Shown: piece by piece, positions 46,459 to 58,800 of the stretch
Numbering within the stretch: position 1 is the first letter of the stretch
How the letters are laid out: each line of letters begins with the position of its first letter
Origin: Valencia hispanica
Taxonomy: Eukaryota > Chordata > Actinopteri > Cyprinodontiformes > Valenciidae
Direction of reading: 5' to 3'
NCBI GenBank assembly: GCA_963556495.2
Contig: OY747705.1
Coordinates: forward strand, 33,071,798 to 33,135,797
DNA length: 64,000 bases
Notes under the pieces: model-generated
The model's input: the letters and a program-made list of their open reading frames with translations, nothing else
Databases searched by the model: none
What the model was told of the DNA's origin: nothing
Program-made: the position numbers and the translations under genes

Positions 46459-48914
46459 ATTGCCAATCCTGATCCATTTTTTTCACAGTGAGGCTAAACC
46501 ATAATTTCTCATACAAATAAATGGAGTTTTCCCAGTTTTGGCCTTGTGGTGAAATCTACAGGCGTATCCACAGCACTAGGTCTATCTCTTGTTTATTTTC
46601 ATATTTTCTTTTCCAGACATTATTAAAGATTGAGGCAATAAATACAATGATCTGTTTCCACATTCTCAGCCATTATCTCGTGGTTGTTTGGACTTCTTCA
46701 CCTCAACCTCTGCAAGGAACCTTCCTGTAACTGGTTAAAAACTCAGAGCATGGAAAGTTCACCATGGGGCAGTAAATGTAATGCTCTTATGATACACCCA
46801 ATGTGCCGCACGTCTTTGGTATGTAAGAGGAGTTAACTGTGATTTGTCACAGGAGTCTGCTAGATATGATATGCAGCGTCTTCTCAGCTACACAACAGCT
46901 GTTACAGCCATAGCCTGCAGACCTTTGATCAATGCCTTGGGATAAACATTTGCATCAGCTGGTCACATTCCTTATGGACATGTGTATGGTCAACTTCTTA
47001 AGTTTTGATTTTGGATTTAAGAGTAGTTTCAGAATATATATTCTAATAGGTGCTGAAATCTGATTGAGTTGGTTCATATAGTGAATAAAACCGACAATCT
47101 GAGCATTTTTTAGACTGTAAACTGTAAGGTGAATGTAAACGATTACTCCCTGTAGCCAGGATAACGTGTTGCATCGCTCCAGTTTTCAGCACACATCTTG
47201 TGTATTTCTTGGCAGTTTCCGTATGTGCTCATTAGCTTCCTGGCCTGCCCACTTAACCCCAGGCAGAGGCACTGGCATGTGGCAGGCCAGTGTTGTTGGA
47301 GAGCAGCTGACGAGCTTTGACAATAACAGAGCTGCCCGTCCGCATGGCAAAGTTCACTAGGCCACCGTCATGCCTCAGGAACCGATTCTGCGCTCTGTTT
47401 AGGCGGTGAAGTAGACGAGATGAGCCCTGTGAGGTGAAGCGAAGCAGATAGTTGGTGTTCCTCCGTACCTTACCTCGAACTTTCGCCCCACAGCTGACTG
47501 AGCCACCCCTGAGTGGGAATATACTGACTCATCGGTACTCATGCTAGCAATTATGTGTAAGTCGAGCAGAAATTAGCGCCCTCTGTGTCCGAGAATGCTC
47601 ATATCGGTGTGACATATTTTCACTTATCTTTTTCTGTCTTTACATGCTTGTCAGGCTTTGCAGAGGCCACAGCTAAAGCCCGAGTTGTGCTCGTGTTTGC
47701 TGAGGTTTTGCTAGTTTAGTCACAGATTGCTCCAACAAGCTGCTCTTTATTTCCTGAATACTGAGGCCTTCGATATGAGAGTGGGTGGGGTGTGTGCTGT
47801 CAGCGTTGGTTTGCTGCACAGCTGGTGCTTTGCCTGAGTTTGATATGACTGCAGGCTTTGCCCCATGCAGAGAGTCAAGTCCATGTTTGCCGCTGAGCCC
47901 TTTCCTCCCGCTCTCACAGCCTCTCCTAATCGCCGCGTTATGAGAATCAAGCGCTGCGCTGGGTCACATCTCCTCCCAAAGGCTATTTTAGTCGGCGATC
48001 AGACCCGTATCGCCTCTCAGCCCAAAAAACCCCCCTAGCAAATTTAAACTTCTGCGATTAAAAATAGGGACAAGTTTTCAGAGCAAGAGCGCTACACATG
48101 TTTTGACATGCGTGGAGATCGACATCAAAGAGGTGGTTTGCTGGAAAAACAAGTCCAGAGGAACAGCCTGTATTTCTAAACTCTGTGTTTGCAATGGGTT
48201 AGGTCCTTTGTGTCACACTGCCTGGTCTTGAGGCTCTGTTTACCTCTCTGGTTGTTTGAAGGGCAGAAAAGCAGAATCATAATCAGCCTGCGTTGTTTTT
48301 AGTATCGCTCTTTGTGAGTTTTTAGATTGAATTGATCAAAAAATAATGATGTCATTGCACCTCCATTGTTTAGATAACATTTTAATGTCTAATCTTTTGT
48401 TCAAAGAACAATGTCATTTCAGATAAAAGCATTTACTGTTGATTGCATCAAAAGGCCATTTTCACATTGTAAAGATTTGTACTGAGAAACCTCAGCTGAT
48501 TAATCCAGTGTTAAGCACTCGTTATTAGATAATGGATGACCGTGTGGTGGGATGGGGTTTCCTGCAACAAGTAAAACACAAGACTCCATTTTTGTGTCCC
48601 ATTAGTTCTTTTTGCAGGGTTTTTCACTTTAAACTATAAGACCGTTCTTTAAACCCTAATAGCTGATCTCTAGGCTAATTATATCTTTAGAAGTAGAGGA
48701 GTGAGGATCCATCCGTCTGACGAGATGATACACAATACTGGGTTCATGAGACGAGGGTTTAGGAATATTTTCTAACAAAATGAATCCCCTTGTACTGTTT
48801 TCACCAAGGCTTTATAAAGTACAAGCTGTGCTTTAAAGGATCTGTAATCGATTTAGTCCTGGTTTGTCTAGGACTTGTTTTAATCCTGGGTGGTCCTGAG
48901 GTTAAAACGGCTAC
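46459..48914. other. Intronic sequence, partly GC-balanced and non-repetitive
   Basis: No exon or repeat identified. Between about 47160 and 48330 the composition is balanced and no repeat is visible, unlike most of the intron. A short hairpin with CTGGCCTGCC/GGCAGGCCAG arms (about 47239-47290) lies within. Candidate regulatory sequence only. Confidence 0.35.
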
Positions 48915-48979
48915 AAAAATGCTCCTTTTTATGTGTTTTCACCAAACAAATGCGAAAACACAAAAAAATGAGCATTTTT
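48915..48979. repeat. 26-bp-arm hairpin
   Basis: Arms 48915-48940 and 48954-48979 are reverse complements with about two mismatches (AAAAATGCTC...GTGTTTTC), separated by a 13-base loop. At 65 nt it has the size of a microRNA precursor, but it could equally be a small palindromic repeat. Confidence 0.7.
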
Positions 48980-51900
48980 GTTTGGAAGCCGCCAGCCTCC
49001 GCATCATTATAGGCCAGTTGCTGTATTCTTAAAGTGTTTACAAACAGGTTATATGTTTTCGGTTTTCTACAGCGTACAGAAAACAAAATGTCGTCCCACA
49101 CTAATGAGGTGATCGATGTTTCTATAATGCTCACAGGTAACGAGATCGACTCATGGGTTACTTCCTTTCTTACTTCAGATTAAGAACCTAAAACAAAGAT
49201 GTGCTTTTTTTTGCAGGCTTCAATAACATGGAGCTGGAGTTGATTGTTTTCCAAGCCTAAATTAGTATGGGGAAAAAAGTTTTAAATTTCTCATTTTATT
49301 TCTTATTCCATTGTTTTAATTGATAACAATCTTGATTTAGAAACATATTTTACAAAGCCATGAACAAATTAATTTTATATTGATTTTGATTAAAATTATG
49401 GCCCGTCATTGTCCTCATTGAGAAATTGACGTTTTGGGTTGCGAACAGATAACCAGACACAAAAAAAAAAAACAGCCATCAAACTGTTTTTCTGGCTTTT
49501 CCATTGTGATTTCAAACCGGGACAAATTTTTTAAAATCAGGTTCTGTTCAGAAGCCAAACAAAACAATGAAATTCCACTTTTTATCGGGGTGGGGTGTGG
49601 ATTATCATGAAGTAACTTTTATCACTGATCAAAACCGTAGCTGTGTTTTGAATGATCTGTATATAATCTAAGATGTTCTGGACTCATATCTCTGATTGAT
49701 ATGATCTAGAAAATTGAGCCTTTCAAGGTATGGCACGTACCACCCAATAATGGCTTAGACCCACATTTTACAAAATCACAAACTTTCAACAAGATGGACT
49801 TCTGTCCAGTAGAAACTTCTGTGGCTGTAGCACTTGGCCTCTTAACCTTAAATTCAGGCTGACTTTGAGCACGATCTTCTGAAAGTTTGTTTTATTTAAA
49901 GTTCCATAGCTTTTACAGCTATTTTAGGAATTGTATTATTTCCTGTTTTCAATAAAGATAAAAACATGAAGTGAAAACTTGATGGTGTAAAACTTTTACG
50001 TCCAATGAATTCTCAGCTAAACAGAGTCCAAATGTTTCATGCTAAACAAAATAAAAATTGCTTCTGCTGCATTGGACTTGAACTAGAGAAGCAGATGTAA
50101 CACTCTTGGTTTTAAATTAATATAGAAATAATAGTGCTTGAAAAATTTGGTATCAGGATGAAAACATGTAACTCAGTTGCCTTTGTAATCCTAATTCTAC
50201 AAAAAACTGTGTTTACATTCCTTAGTTGGCTTTTCTTGATATGCTATAAAGCGTCAGTGCAGGATTTTCATGATAATGTTGAAATAAAACTCAAGATTTA
50301 GTTTATATCAGTGATTAGTCGGCCACTGCAGGAGGTGTCACTTGCCTCTGGTTCTGTCATGCTGGGAGAATAAAATAATAATATTTACAACACAGTGAAA
50401 CAAAGCTCTGATTGCTACATTTACTTTGCGTAAAACGTATAACTTTTTGTTTTTGTGTCATTTCATTTGCAACCAGCCCCACTCAATCTACCGAATGTTT
50501 TAATGTTGGTCTCCAACATTCAGCTGCTTTTAAACACAACTCTTTGGGTAATCTTTGCACAGCTGTGTACCACAGAACATCGACTTTGCTTTTCCTGGCT
50601 GCAAAGATTGAAATTCCCAGTTTTCCCAAATTCTCCTACCTTGATTTTTAAATGATTTACTTTTCTCTCTGCCACCCTGTAAGTCATTCCTCTCCTGCCA
50701 CATAAACAGTGTGTGTATATCTCTTGTCAAACCCTGTAGTTAGGGTTGCTCAAAGTGCTGAGGTCACAGCTGCTTTGTTGAACTATGTCGTTTGTGAGGT
50801 CTTTAAACCTGCATTGTCTAAGTAGCTCAGCAGAGCGTCAGGAAACTCAAAGGTCTGTAGCTGCTGTCTGTGAGGTGTGGCAGAGATAAATCTGTGAAGT
50901 GCTCCGATATGAAGGCTTGGCCGTAAATCTGGCTTGACAGTCACCGCTACAGTAGTGGATGGTTAACCCCACGTTAGTTGTTTTAGAAATTAATTCCTTT
51001 CCATGCCTGCTTTAGTTTTTTTTTTTCCTTTTATTGGCCTCTGGGTGTTGTATTTACTTGAAAGTTGACGATCTTGTAGACCACCCCTGTTTCTTGATGT
51101 GCAACAAGACATTTATATCCATCAGAACACTTGAGATGAATATGAACCGGACACCCAACGTAAAGTTGACACTTTTACCGATAAGGACTTTTTTTAAATT
51201 TAGTTTTTCCTGAGTATTTGTTTACATTTTGTGATTTTGCCATTTTTTTTTTTTGCAATCAAAGCAGGTTTTAGTACTTCAGTAAACTTAAAACATGTTA
51301 CAATATAAAGCGACTTCTCAAAAGTAAGTATTCGAAAATAAAAAATAAACTGAAGAAAATGTAATGAAGAAGTTATAACAGGTGTAACACAGTAGCGGCT
51401 CATTTCTGTTATCAGAGCTTCTATATTTGAGGAATGTGGGAACTTTCCTAATTGGAATATCACAATCAAACGGGTACAAGGAATTGAATCATCGCTTCCT
51501 GGTAATAACTGTAATACGTAACAGTCACTGTGCTGTTGAAGCTTTTAGGTGATGAAATATGACAAAAAAGAGGAATGTAGTCACACTAGAAAGATGATGT
51601 GGAAATATTTGTTCAGCAGGGTCTGCCATTGTGTGTAGCGAACTTTGTAAACCTTCTAAAAATCCAGTCAGAAGTAAAAATTGCATCATGACAAACATGT
51701 CGGCATCGTCCGATAGACGGTGTGTGTTCAGCTGTGTCATTTTCCGGTGTCGCCCCTTTAGATAAGTCTGGACACCAGTGAGGAAAACTAATATTTGTTT
51801 ACATTTTGTTTTGGGGTTGGGCAGTTCATGCTCAACCATAAATTAAAAGGCTGTACAGTATAATATACTGTGGCGATACTTGGCAAAACCTCTACTTGGA

Positions 51901-52128
51901 GACTACTAACCAACGGAGACATAACGTTTGCTGTCTAATACTAATATTACTCGTGCTGGAAAAAGAAAAACTACAATTTTGACTTGGTTCTTGTGTAGTT
52001 TAGTTTACTGGACTATTATATTCAATCCGATTCCTTTGTTGTCACAATCTGCCTTCTTCTGACCCAAAGGATAATATTAACCTTCTTCTGTAGTTATTAT
52101 CTGCCATTACCTACAATTCCAGGATATA
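48980..52128. other. Intronic sequence
   Basis: About 3.1 kb of mainly AT-rich DNA with no exon or recognised repeat. The part 50730-50960 is more GC-balanced. The block ends at the TA before the Tc1 element. Confidence 0.35.
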
Positions 52129-52340
52129 CAGTGGCTTGCAAAAGTATTCGGCCCCCTTGAACTTTTCCACATTTTGTCACATTACAGCCACAAACATGAA
52201 TCAATTTTATTGGAATTCCACGTGAAAGACCAAAACAAAGTGGTGTACACGTGAGAAGTGGAACGGAAATCATACATGATTCCAAACATTTTTTGCAAAT
52301 AACTGTAAAGTGGGGTGTGCGTAATCATTCAGCCCCCTGA
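52129..52340. repeat. Left terminal inverted repeat of the Tc1 element
   Basis: About 212 bp, paired with about 53518-53730. Contains CAGTGGCTTGC at the tip and ends near the GGGGTGTGCGTAATCATTCA segment, with a matching segment in the right TIR differing by single bases. Confidence 0.85.
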
Positions 52341-52341
52341 G

Positions 52342-53361
52342 TCAACACTTTGTAGAACCACCTTTTGCTGCAATTCCAGCTGCCAGTCTTTTAGGGTATG
52401 TCTCTACCAGCTTTGCACATCTAGAGACTGAAATTCTTGCCCATTCTTCTTTGCAAAACAGCTCCAGCTCAGTCAGATTAGATGGACAGTGTTTGTGAAC
52501 AGCAGTTTTCAGATCTTGCCACAGATTCTCAATTGGATTTAGGTCTGGACTTTGACTGGGCCATTGTAACACATGGATATGTTTTGTTTTAAACCATTCC
52601 ATTGTTGCCCTGGCTTTATGTTTAGGGTCGTTGTCCTGCTGGGAGGTGAACCTTCGCCCCAGTCTCAAGTCTTTTGCAGACTCCAACAGGTTTTCATCCA
52701 AGATTGCTCTGTATTTGGCTCCATCCATCTTCCCATCAACTCTGACCAGCTTCCTTGTCCCTGCTGAAGAGAAGCACCCCCAGAGCATGATGCTGCCACC
52801 ACCATATTTGACAGTGGGGATGGTGTGTTCAGAGTGATGTGCAGTGTTAGTTTTCCGCCACACATAGCGTTTTGCATTTTGGCCAAAAAGTTCCATTTTG
52901 GTCTCATCTGACCAGAGCACCTTCTTCCACATGTGTGCTGTGTCCCCCACATGGCTTGTGGCAAACTGCAAACGGGACTTCTTATGGTTTTCTTTTAACA
53001 ATGGCTTTCTTCTTGCCACTCTTCCATAAAGGCCAACTTTGTGCAGTGCACGACTAATAGTTGTCCTATGGACAGATTCCCCCACCTTAGCTGTAGATCT
53101 CTGCAGCTCGTCCAGAGTCACCATGGGCCTCTTGGCTGCATTTCTGATCAGCGCTCTCCTTGTTCGGCCTGTGAGTTTAGGTGGACGGCCTTGTCTTGGT
53201 AGGTTTACAGTAGTGCCATACTCCTTCCATTTCTGAATGATCGCTTGAACAGCGCTCCATGGGATGTTCAAGGCTTGGGAAATCTTTTTGTAGCCTAAGC
53301 CTGCTTTAAATTTCTCAATAACTTTATCCCTGACCTGTCTGGTGTGTTCTTTGGACTTCAT
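52342..53361 (-). CDS. Tc1-type DD34E transposase, complete
   Basis: A 339-residue ORF starting at a true ATG (53359-53361) and ending TKC-stop, the usual length for Tc1 enzymes (about 340). Residues 1-55 form the first helix-turn-helix (KEHTRQVRDKVIEKFKAGLG...). A GRPPKL hook at 58-63 precedes the second DNA-binding half (about 65-125). The catalytic triad is visible: D152 in LWSDETKM, D243 in QQDNDPKH and E278 in PDLNPIENLW, with exactly 34 residues between the last two. The glycine-rich YGGGSIMLWGCF block is at about 186-197. It would cut and paste the flanking element at TA sites. No stop, frameshift or missing catalytic residue is seen, so the enzyme may be active or very recently so. 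It lies in the intron of the TSC22 gene, antisense to it. Confidence 0.95.
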   Translation of the reverse strand: MKSKEHTRQVRDKVIEKFKAGLGYKKISQALNIPWSAVQAIIQKWKEYGTTVNLPRQGRPPKLTGRTRRALIRNAAKRPMVTLDELQRSTAKVGESVHRTTISRALHKVGLYGRVARRKPLLKENHKKSRLQFATSHVGDTAHMWKKVLWSDETKMELFGQNAKRYVWRKTNTAHHSEHTIPTVKYGGGSIMLWGCFSSAGTRKLVRVDGKMDGAKYRAILDENLLESAKDLRLGRRFTSQQDNDPKHKARATMEWFKTKHIHVLQWPSQSPDLNPIENLWQDLKTAVHKHCPSNLTELELFCKEEWARISVSRCAKLVETYPKRLAAGIAAKGGSTKC

Positions 53362-53517
53362 GGTGTTGTTGCTCCCAACATTCTCTTAGACAACCTCTGA
53401 GGCCGTCACAGGGCAGCTGTATTTGTACTGACATTAGATCACACACAGGTGCACTCTATTTAGTCATCAGCACTCATCAGGCAATGTCTATGGGCAACTG
53501 ACTGCACTCAGACCAAA

Positions 53518-53730
53518 GGGGGCTGAATAATTACGCACACCCCACTTTTCAGTTATTTATTAGTAAAAAATGTTTGGAATCATGTATGATTTTCGTTCCA
53601 CTTCTCACGTGTACACCACTTTGTTTTGGTCTTTCACGTGGAATTCCAATAAAATTGATTCATGTTTGTGGCTGTAATGTGACAAAATGTGGAAAAGTTC
53701 AAGGGGGCCGAATACTTTTGCAAGCCACTG
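53518..53730. repeat. Right terminal inverted repeat of the Tc1 element
   Basis: The inverted counterpart of 52129-52340. The two repeats differ by scattered substitutions and small indels (for example 'aataattacgc' against 'aatcattcagc' in complement), which indicates some age since insertion. Confidence 0.85.
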
Positions 53731-53732
53731 TT

Positions 53733-54584
53733 ACTAATTTCTTTAAATCGATTTAGGTTCTCTCTGTTAGGGGGACACTCTATGATGAGCTTGAGTAAAA
53801 ATAAAGCCGATTTCGTTGTTTGATTTTTTTTTTTTTTCTCAAAGAAAAAATGCACAAAATGTCAAAAAATAATTTGTTCAAAACAAAGTTTCAATTGTTC
53901 CTTCGCTGATGATGTAAAGTGTGTCTGTAATAGGTATATTTTTACCTCCAACATTTGTTTATTTCTTTTTATTTTTAATATCTAGTCATAAGCAAAATAT
54001 TTCATTTTCATTTGAATATGAAAGAGAATATTCCTTTTTTCCATTCTCTTTATAGAGTAGTGGCCTGTGCATGTTCTGACCAGGACATTTCATACTTCTC
54101 AAGAATCCAAGTGCAGGACTCCTGGAAAGCCATCAAAGGTCCCTCCCACTACAGCATCAGATCTCTGCAATTTCTGACTACAATATTTGTCATAGTCCAC
54201 ACAATAAAAAAAGTTGTGCTCACATCTCAAGAATAGGCTGCATGAACTCCTCAAAGTCAGGGCTGCAGGGGCAGAATGATGTAATTCTGTTCCTGCTGCC
54301 CCGAGAGAAAGGGAACAAGCTTCTCTGTTCCTTTGGAATATGTAAAGGCTGTAATAATAGGAGAATAACGAACTGATTGAGTCAGGCTATCTGCTCTGGT
54401 AGCCAGTCTGTAGTCAGCTGTTTAACAGATGGGCTACTCGTAGTTTGCCAGATATAGTTTTAAAGCAGCGTTACCTTAATGAGAATGATGATGTTTTCAC
54501 AACATGATTGTTCTTGGCTTCTCGAAACATTGAGGAAGTTATTCAGCCATTTGACTCTGGTGTGTTTGACCAGCCATGCCTCTT
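53733..54584. other. Intronic sequence
   Basis: No exon or repeat recognised. A poly-T run near 53825-53837. Confidence 0.35.
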
Positions 54585-55833
54585 AGGGTGCATTCACACC
54601 AGCCTTGTTTAGTCCGCTTGAATCAAATTCTAGTTTGTTTGCCCAGAACGTCCGGTTCGTTTAGAGAGGTGTGAAGGCACAATACAACTCTGATGCGGGC
54701 CAAAAAAGCAAACTCTGGTCCGCCTAAAATTCTGGTCTCAGCTCGGTTGAAGCGAACCAGAAACGAACGCACAACAACTCTACCTCGCTATCTGCTCATG
54801 TTGTAGACTCTATCTACTTTGAAGACCAGGCTTAAAGCTTTCCTTTTTATGTAAAGCTTATAGTTAGTTATGCTCCTTTAGGCTTAGACTGCTGGAGGAC
54901 AGGCTGGCCACTTTTCTTCACTCTGCTACTTTTCTCTTCTACTACTCTCTAGTTGCATTATTTTGCTGTTATTTCCACTGTTAAGTTTGTTTTTTTTCAG
55001 AGTTCTTCTGTCTATAGAAGCTACACCTGGTATGGTGTCCTGCTTAGCTATAATGTCTTGTTGGACGGCGAACATCGACTGGGATGTATTTCCCAGTAAC
55101 TGAGCATCCTCTGTGTCCTGTTATCTACTTTTTACTTTCTTTAATATAGAAAGTACTCTTACTTTTTGTTCTGTGTCTCTGCTCTGTCTTCTCAAACCCC
55201 CAGACGGTCGTGGCAGATGGCAGCTCGTACTGAGCCTGGTTCTGTTGGAGGTCTCTTCCTGTTAAAGGGGAGTTTTTCCTCTCCACCGTCGTTACATGCT
55301 TGCTCAGTATGAGGGATTGCTGTCATTGGAGTCTCCATCAATGGGGCACAACTGGAAGACGATGACTCGACGCAATCTGCTGGGATTCCTTAAATAGAAA
55401 ACTTTTAAACTGACTGGAATGTATGTATGATTGAATTGAAATTACTTTTCCTGTAAACTGCCTTGAGATGACATGTATTGTGAATCAGCGCTATATAAAT
55501 GAACTGAATTGAATTGCTGTGACCTATTTGTCTAGCAAATTTGCTAAAGACAACATAGCATCCCTAAAACCACTACAACCTGATGCCCCTCCGTGTTTGT
55601 TTACATTTAATGCAACAGGAAGTGTCCCCCGCTGCACCCAGTAGCAGCGCTTTCTGATGCAGCGTCACCACTGGCGAGGAGGTAAACATGTTGCTCAAAA
55701 GGTTTGGTTTATTTGAACACAAGTGCTGTGTGAAAAGCAAACCTCACCAGCTTAAAAAAACAAAACAACAATGTTGCCATTTTGATCCCTAATTGAGCCG
55801 TGTCTACCAGACTGCAAGGTGTGAAACGACCTA
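54585..55833. mobile_element. MITE interrupted by a retroposon
   Basis: The left end AGGGTGCATTCACACCAGCC (54585) and the right end whose complement is TTAGGTCGTTTCACACCTTG (about 55833) form imperfect inverted termini, typical of a fish hAT-like MITE with 'GGTG-TTCACACC' ends. The left body continues to about 54790 and the right body resumes about 55517, with foreign sequence between. Confidence 0.55.
54795..55516 (+). mobile_element. LINE/SINE-type retroposon nested in the MITE
   Basis: Contains TTCCTGTTAAAGGGGAGTTT near 55257, then GCCTTGAGATGACATGTATT near 55460 and GCGCTATATAAATGAACTGA near 55488, and ends in a TTGAATTG tail. This matches a common teleost retroposon 3' end ending in (TTGAA)n. 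About 720 bp, no open RT frame. Edges estimated. Confidence 0.6.
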
Positions 55834-58800
55834 AAAATTGCTGGACAGTCTCTCTACAGGACTGGAGTTGGAGACCCCTGCTTTAGTCTCTCCATCAGTC
55901 TCTCTGGCAGCTCATGAAAATGCCTTTCTGTACGAGTGATATGATGTTAAATTTCAGTCATTTTGAAACCTTTGTCTGCCTTGAAACGGTTTGATCGGCC
56001 CATGCCTGCATTTAGCAAAACCTTCAGCTCTTTGTTCAATTTTAATGTCTGAGAAGAAGCTTGGAACTCTGGTGTCAGTCTCTCCTCCGACCTGTTTTTT
56101 CAGTTCTTCCTCTGCTCTCGTAAAATCCATACCTGTTCTTCAGCCATCCCAGTTTACATATGCCTCTTCTTCCTCTCATGTTTCTCCTTTCTTTTGTTTT
56201 TACTGTTCCACACGATTGCAGGAACCCCTCCACTGCTTTCTACCAGGCTTTCCGGCCTAGCAGATTACTGGGGTCAAAGCCCATCAACGATAGGTATGAG
56301 CTTGGGTGTGTTTTACACACACGTGTATGTGTGTGTGTGGCCTGAACTGGCTGGCTAAACCAGACGCTGCATTGCTTTCACCCCTTTGCACATAGCAACA
56401 AAATTTCCACCCTAAGGAGTCACCCAGTTGTTGGTGAAGTCATTGTTTCTTCCTTTTAAGGACACTTGAATAACAGCTTTCAGTCCAACTAGTTTGGATT
56501 TTTGTTCATCTTTTTGACATTTTACTTCAAGAAAAAATAATTAACAAGAAAAATATTTAAACCGTCAAAAGTATTAATTTGGTCATTTCGGGGTAATTTA
56601 CATTCTTTTTGTAAATTAGGTTGATGGCTTTTAAGACTCAAATGTCACTGAGTTTAAACTAGCAAATATTTTATGTTTGAAATGTTAGATGACCTGTGTG
56701 TAAAAGTAGTTCCTGAAAACACATGAAAACATTATCTGTGTAATGTTTTCCTACATATATTTAGAACAATCTTTTAAATGCTATCAATCCTTTGTCTTTT
56801 GTCAGTAAACACTAGAACCGAATGTGCTGCAATGTTATGCAGACCAAATTCCAACATACAAACATTCCTATCAGCAACTTCATGTTTGAAAAATGCTGAA
56901 CTTTTATCGTTCCTGGTTGTACATTTCAGCTTGTAAAAAGGAGGCTGTGCTCGTTTTTTTTTTTTTTTTTTTTGTGACAGCTTTTTGCATATTTCTGGCA
57001 CTTGAAGTATGCTTGGTTGCGCTGATGTTGTTTTTAGATTATTGTTTCCCCTGTGAGTGTTTGTGGTTTAAGTTCTGAAGCTCTCAAAACATAATAGTCT
57101 GGAGTCGGTCATTTTTATGTTCAGACGACAAGCTGATGGTTTGCAGTTTGGACTCCGTGGACGCTTTGCTTTGATTGACATCTGTGAGAGCTGCATCCAC
57201 TAACCAGGCATGGCTGGAATTGTGTTCAGCATTTTATTTTGAATAGATTTAACTTCAAGCATTGATTCTGGCATTAATCAAGGTGTTTTTTTTTATTGTC
57301 TTCATTAGACAAGTTCAACTCTTGATTTTTGTTGTTTTACTTAAACCACAGTGTATTTGTCCTAGCATCTAAAACTGCTAGAAGCCTCTTTCACACACAA
57401 CATATCAAACTCAGCCTCCAAGCTGTTTTACAGAAAAACAACAGTGTCTGTGATGTTTTACCTGATTCGTCCTGGCTTTACTATAGGCGATTTTAGTTCT
57501 GATGTAAGGCAGATATGGTTGCTGAGCCTCTTTGAACACTAAAATCAAAAGAGCGCAGCGCTCTACACCATGCACAGCCTTAAAACCTACTGGCGCGTTA
57601 TTTAAAGCAGAGGGCCTGCTAAATCAGAAAAATGACAAGCAGTTTGTCATTATGCGCAATAACTAAAGAAAACTTTACAAAGAGCACTGAATTCACGCTG
57701 GTTGTGCAAGCGTTCTCTGCTTTTGATTAAAAGTAGTATGATGTAGTAAAAAAGTAGTAAAATGTAGTATATGTAGTTTGAAGGTCAACCAATCAAACTA
57801 CTGCTCTTTCCAGCTCACATCCTGTTAGAGAGCTGCATTTGCAGTGGGCTTCCTCTTTACCTACAATACAAGATGGCTGCCACAGAGGACGCACTCACAT
57901 GGTGATGTTTGAACTGAGTGACATAAATGCAACAACCAAACATTTCCCAGTACATTGGTACACAATAAAAAGGTTTGAAACATTCAGGAACTGCTATGAA
58001 GCAGTTAGGGAAAAAAAGTTTCCTAACAGAAGTAAAAGATTCAGCACATGGTTTTATATTTAGGTCTGTATGATTATGCCATTTTTGGAAATTAATTCAA
58101 ATGTTGCAATTAATCAGTGATACCAGAGTGCTCAGTACTTCAGTAGCCTTTTTACCCCATATTTTTTCACTCTTTAATAATTTCTTCAATGACCACTTTT
58201 TAGTTTTACCTGAATAAAAACATACTGACGTAGTGTCGGCCTTATTTGAGTACAGTTTTTGGCTGCTCTACCCACCTCTGTTTAGTTCTCACTAACAATT
58301 AATTATTCAGCAGCAAGTCTAGAGCATGAAGATACCCGTTTAGTGATTTCAGTTTAATATGCAAAGGAGTGCTGGTAGGTTTTTACTTGGAAATTAACTT
58401 TTCATTAGTTTTGACTAGTCACAGTTTGGTTCTCTCATGACCGCCGCCAACTCCGCCTTTTGGAAAATTATATATATTTTTTTTTATTCAAATCCTTGAT
58501 GTCGTAAACTACTATGCAAATATTTGTGTTTAGCTTGCCTCTCTGAACACTAGTATTAAAGTTTCTGGAAGTAAATTTGTGCGCTTTTGATCTTGATTAA
58601 CCAAACAGAACTACTAGCGACAAAAGTTTGTTGATCAAAGGAAATCTTTATATCATTCTTTTAATTACGAGTGTCTAAAGGTATTTTTGCTTACATGAAA
58701 TTGATATTCAGAGTAAAATTATGCTGATGCGTTTTGCTTTAGTTTGTACACACGGGAAGCTTTTAGTTACAGTTTTGATTGGAAATGTAAAATATTGAAC

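Larger units (their letters stand above)
52129..53730 (-). mobile_element. Tc1-type transposon, apparently intact (1602 bp)
   Basis: Both ends begin CAGTGGCTTGCAAAAGTATT in inverted orientation, and the inverted similarity extends about 210 bp. The left flank is TA (52127-52128). The right flank is TT (53731-53732) rather than TA, consistent with a point mutation in the duplication. Inside is one uninterrupted transposase gene on the minus strand. Relics of the same family occur at 5640-6800 and 12985-16980, so this is the youngest copy here. Confidence 0.95.

Noticed and set aside
52665..53236. Open frames overlapping the intact Tc1 transposase on both strands
   Set aside because: Shadows of the transposase gene; the 339-residue frame with the DD34E residues explains the region.
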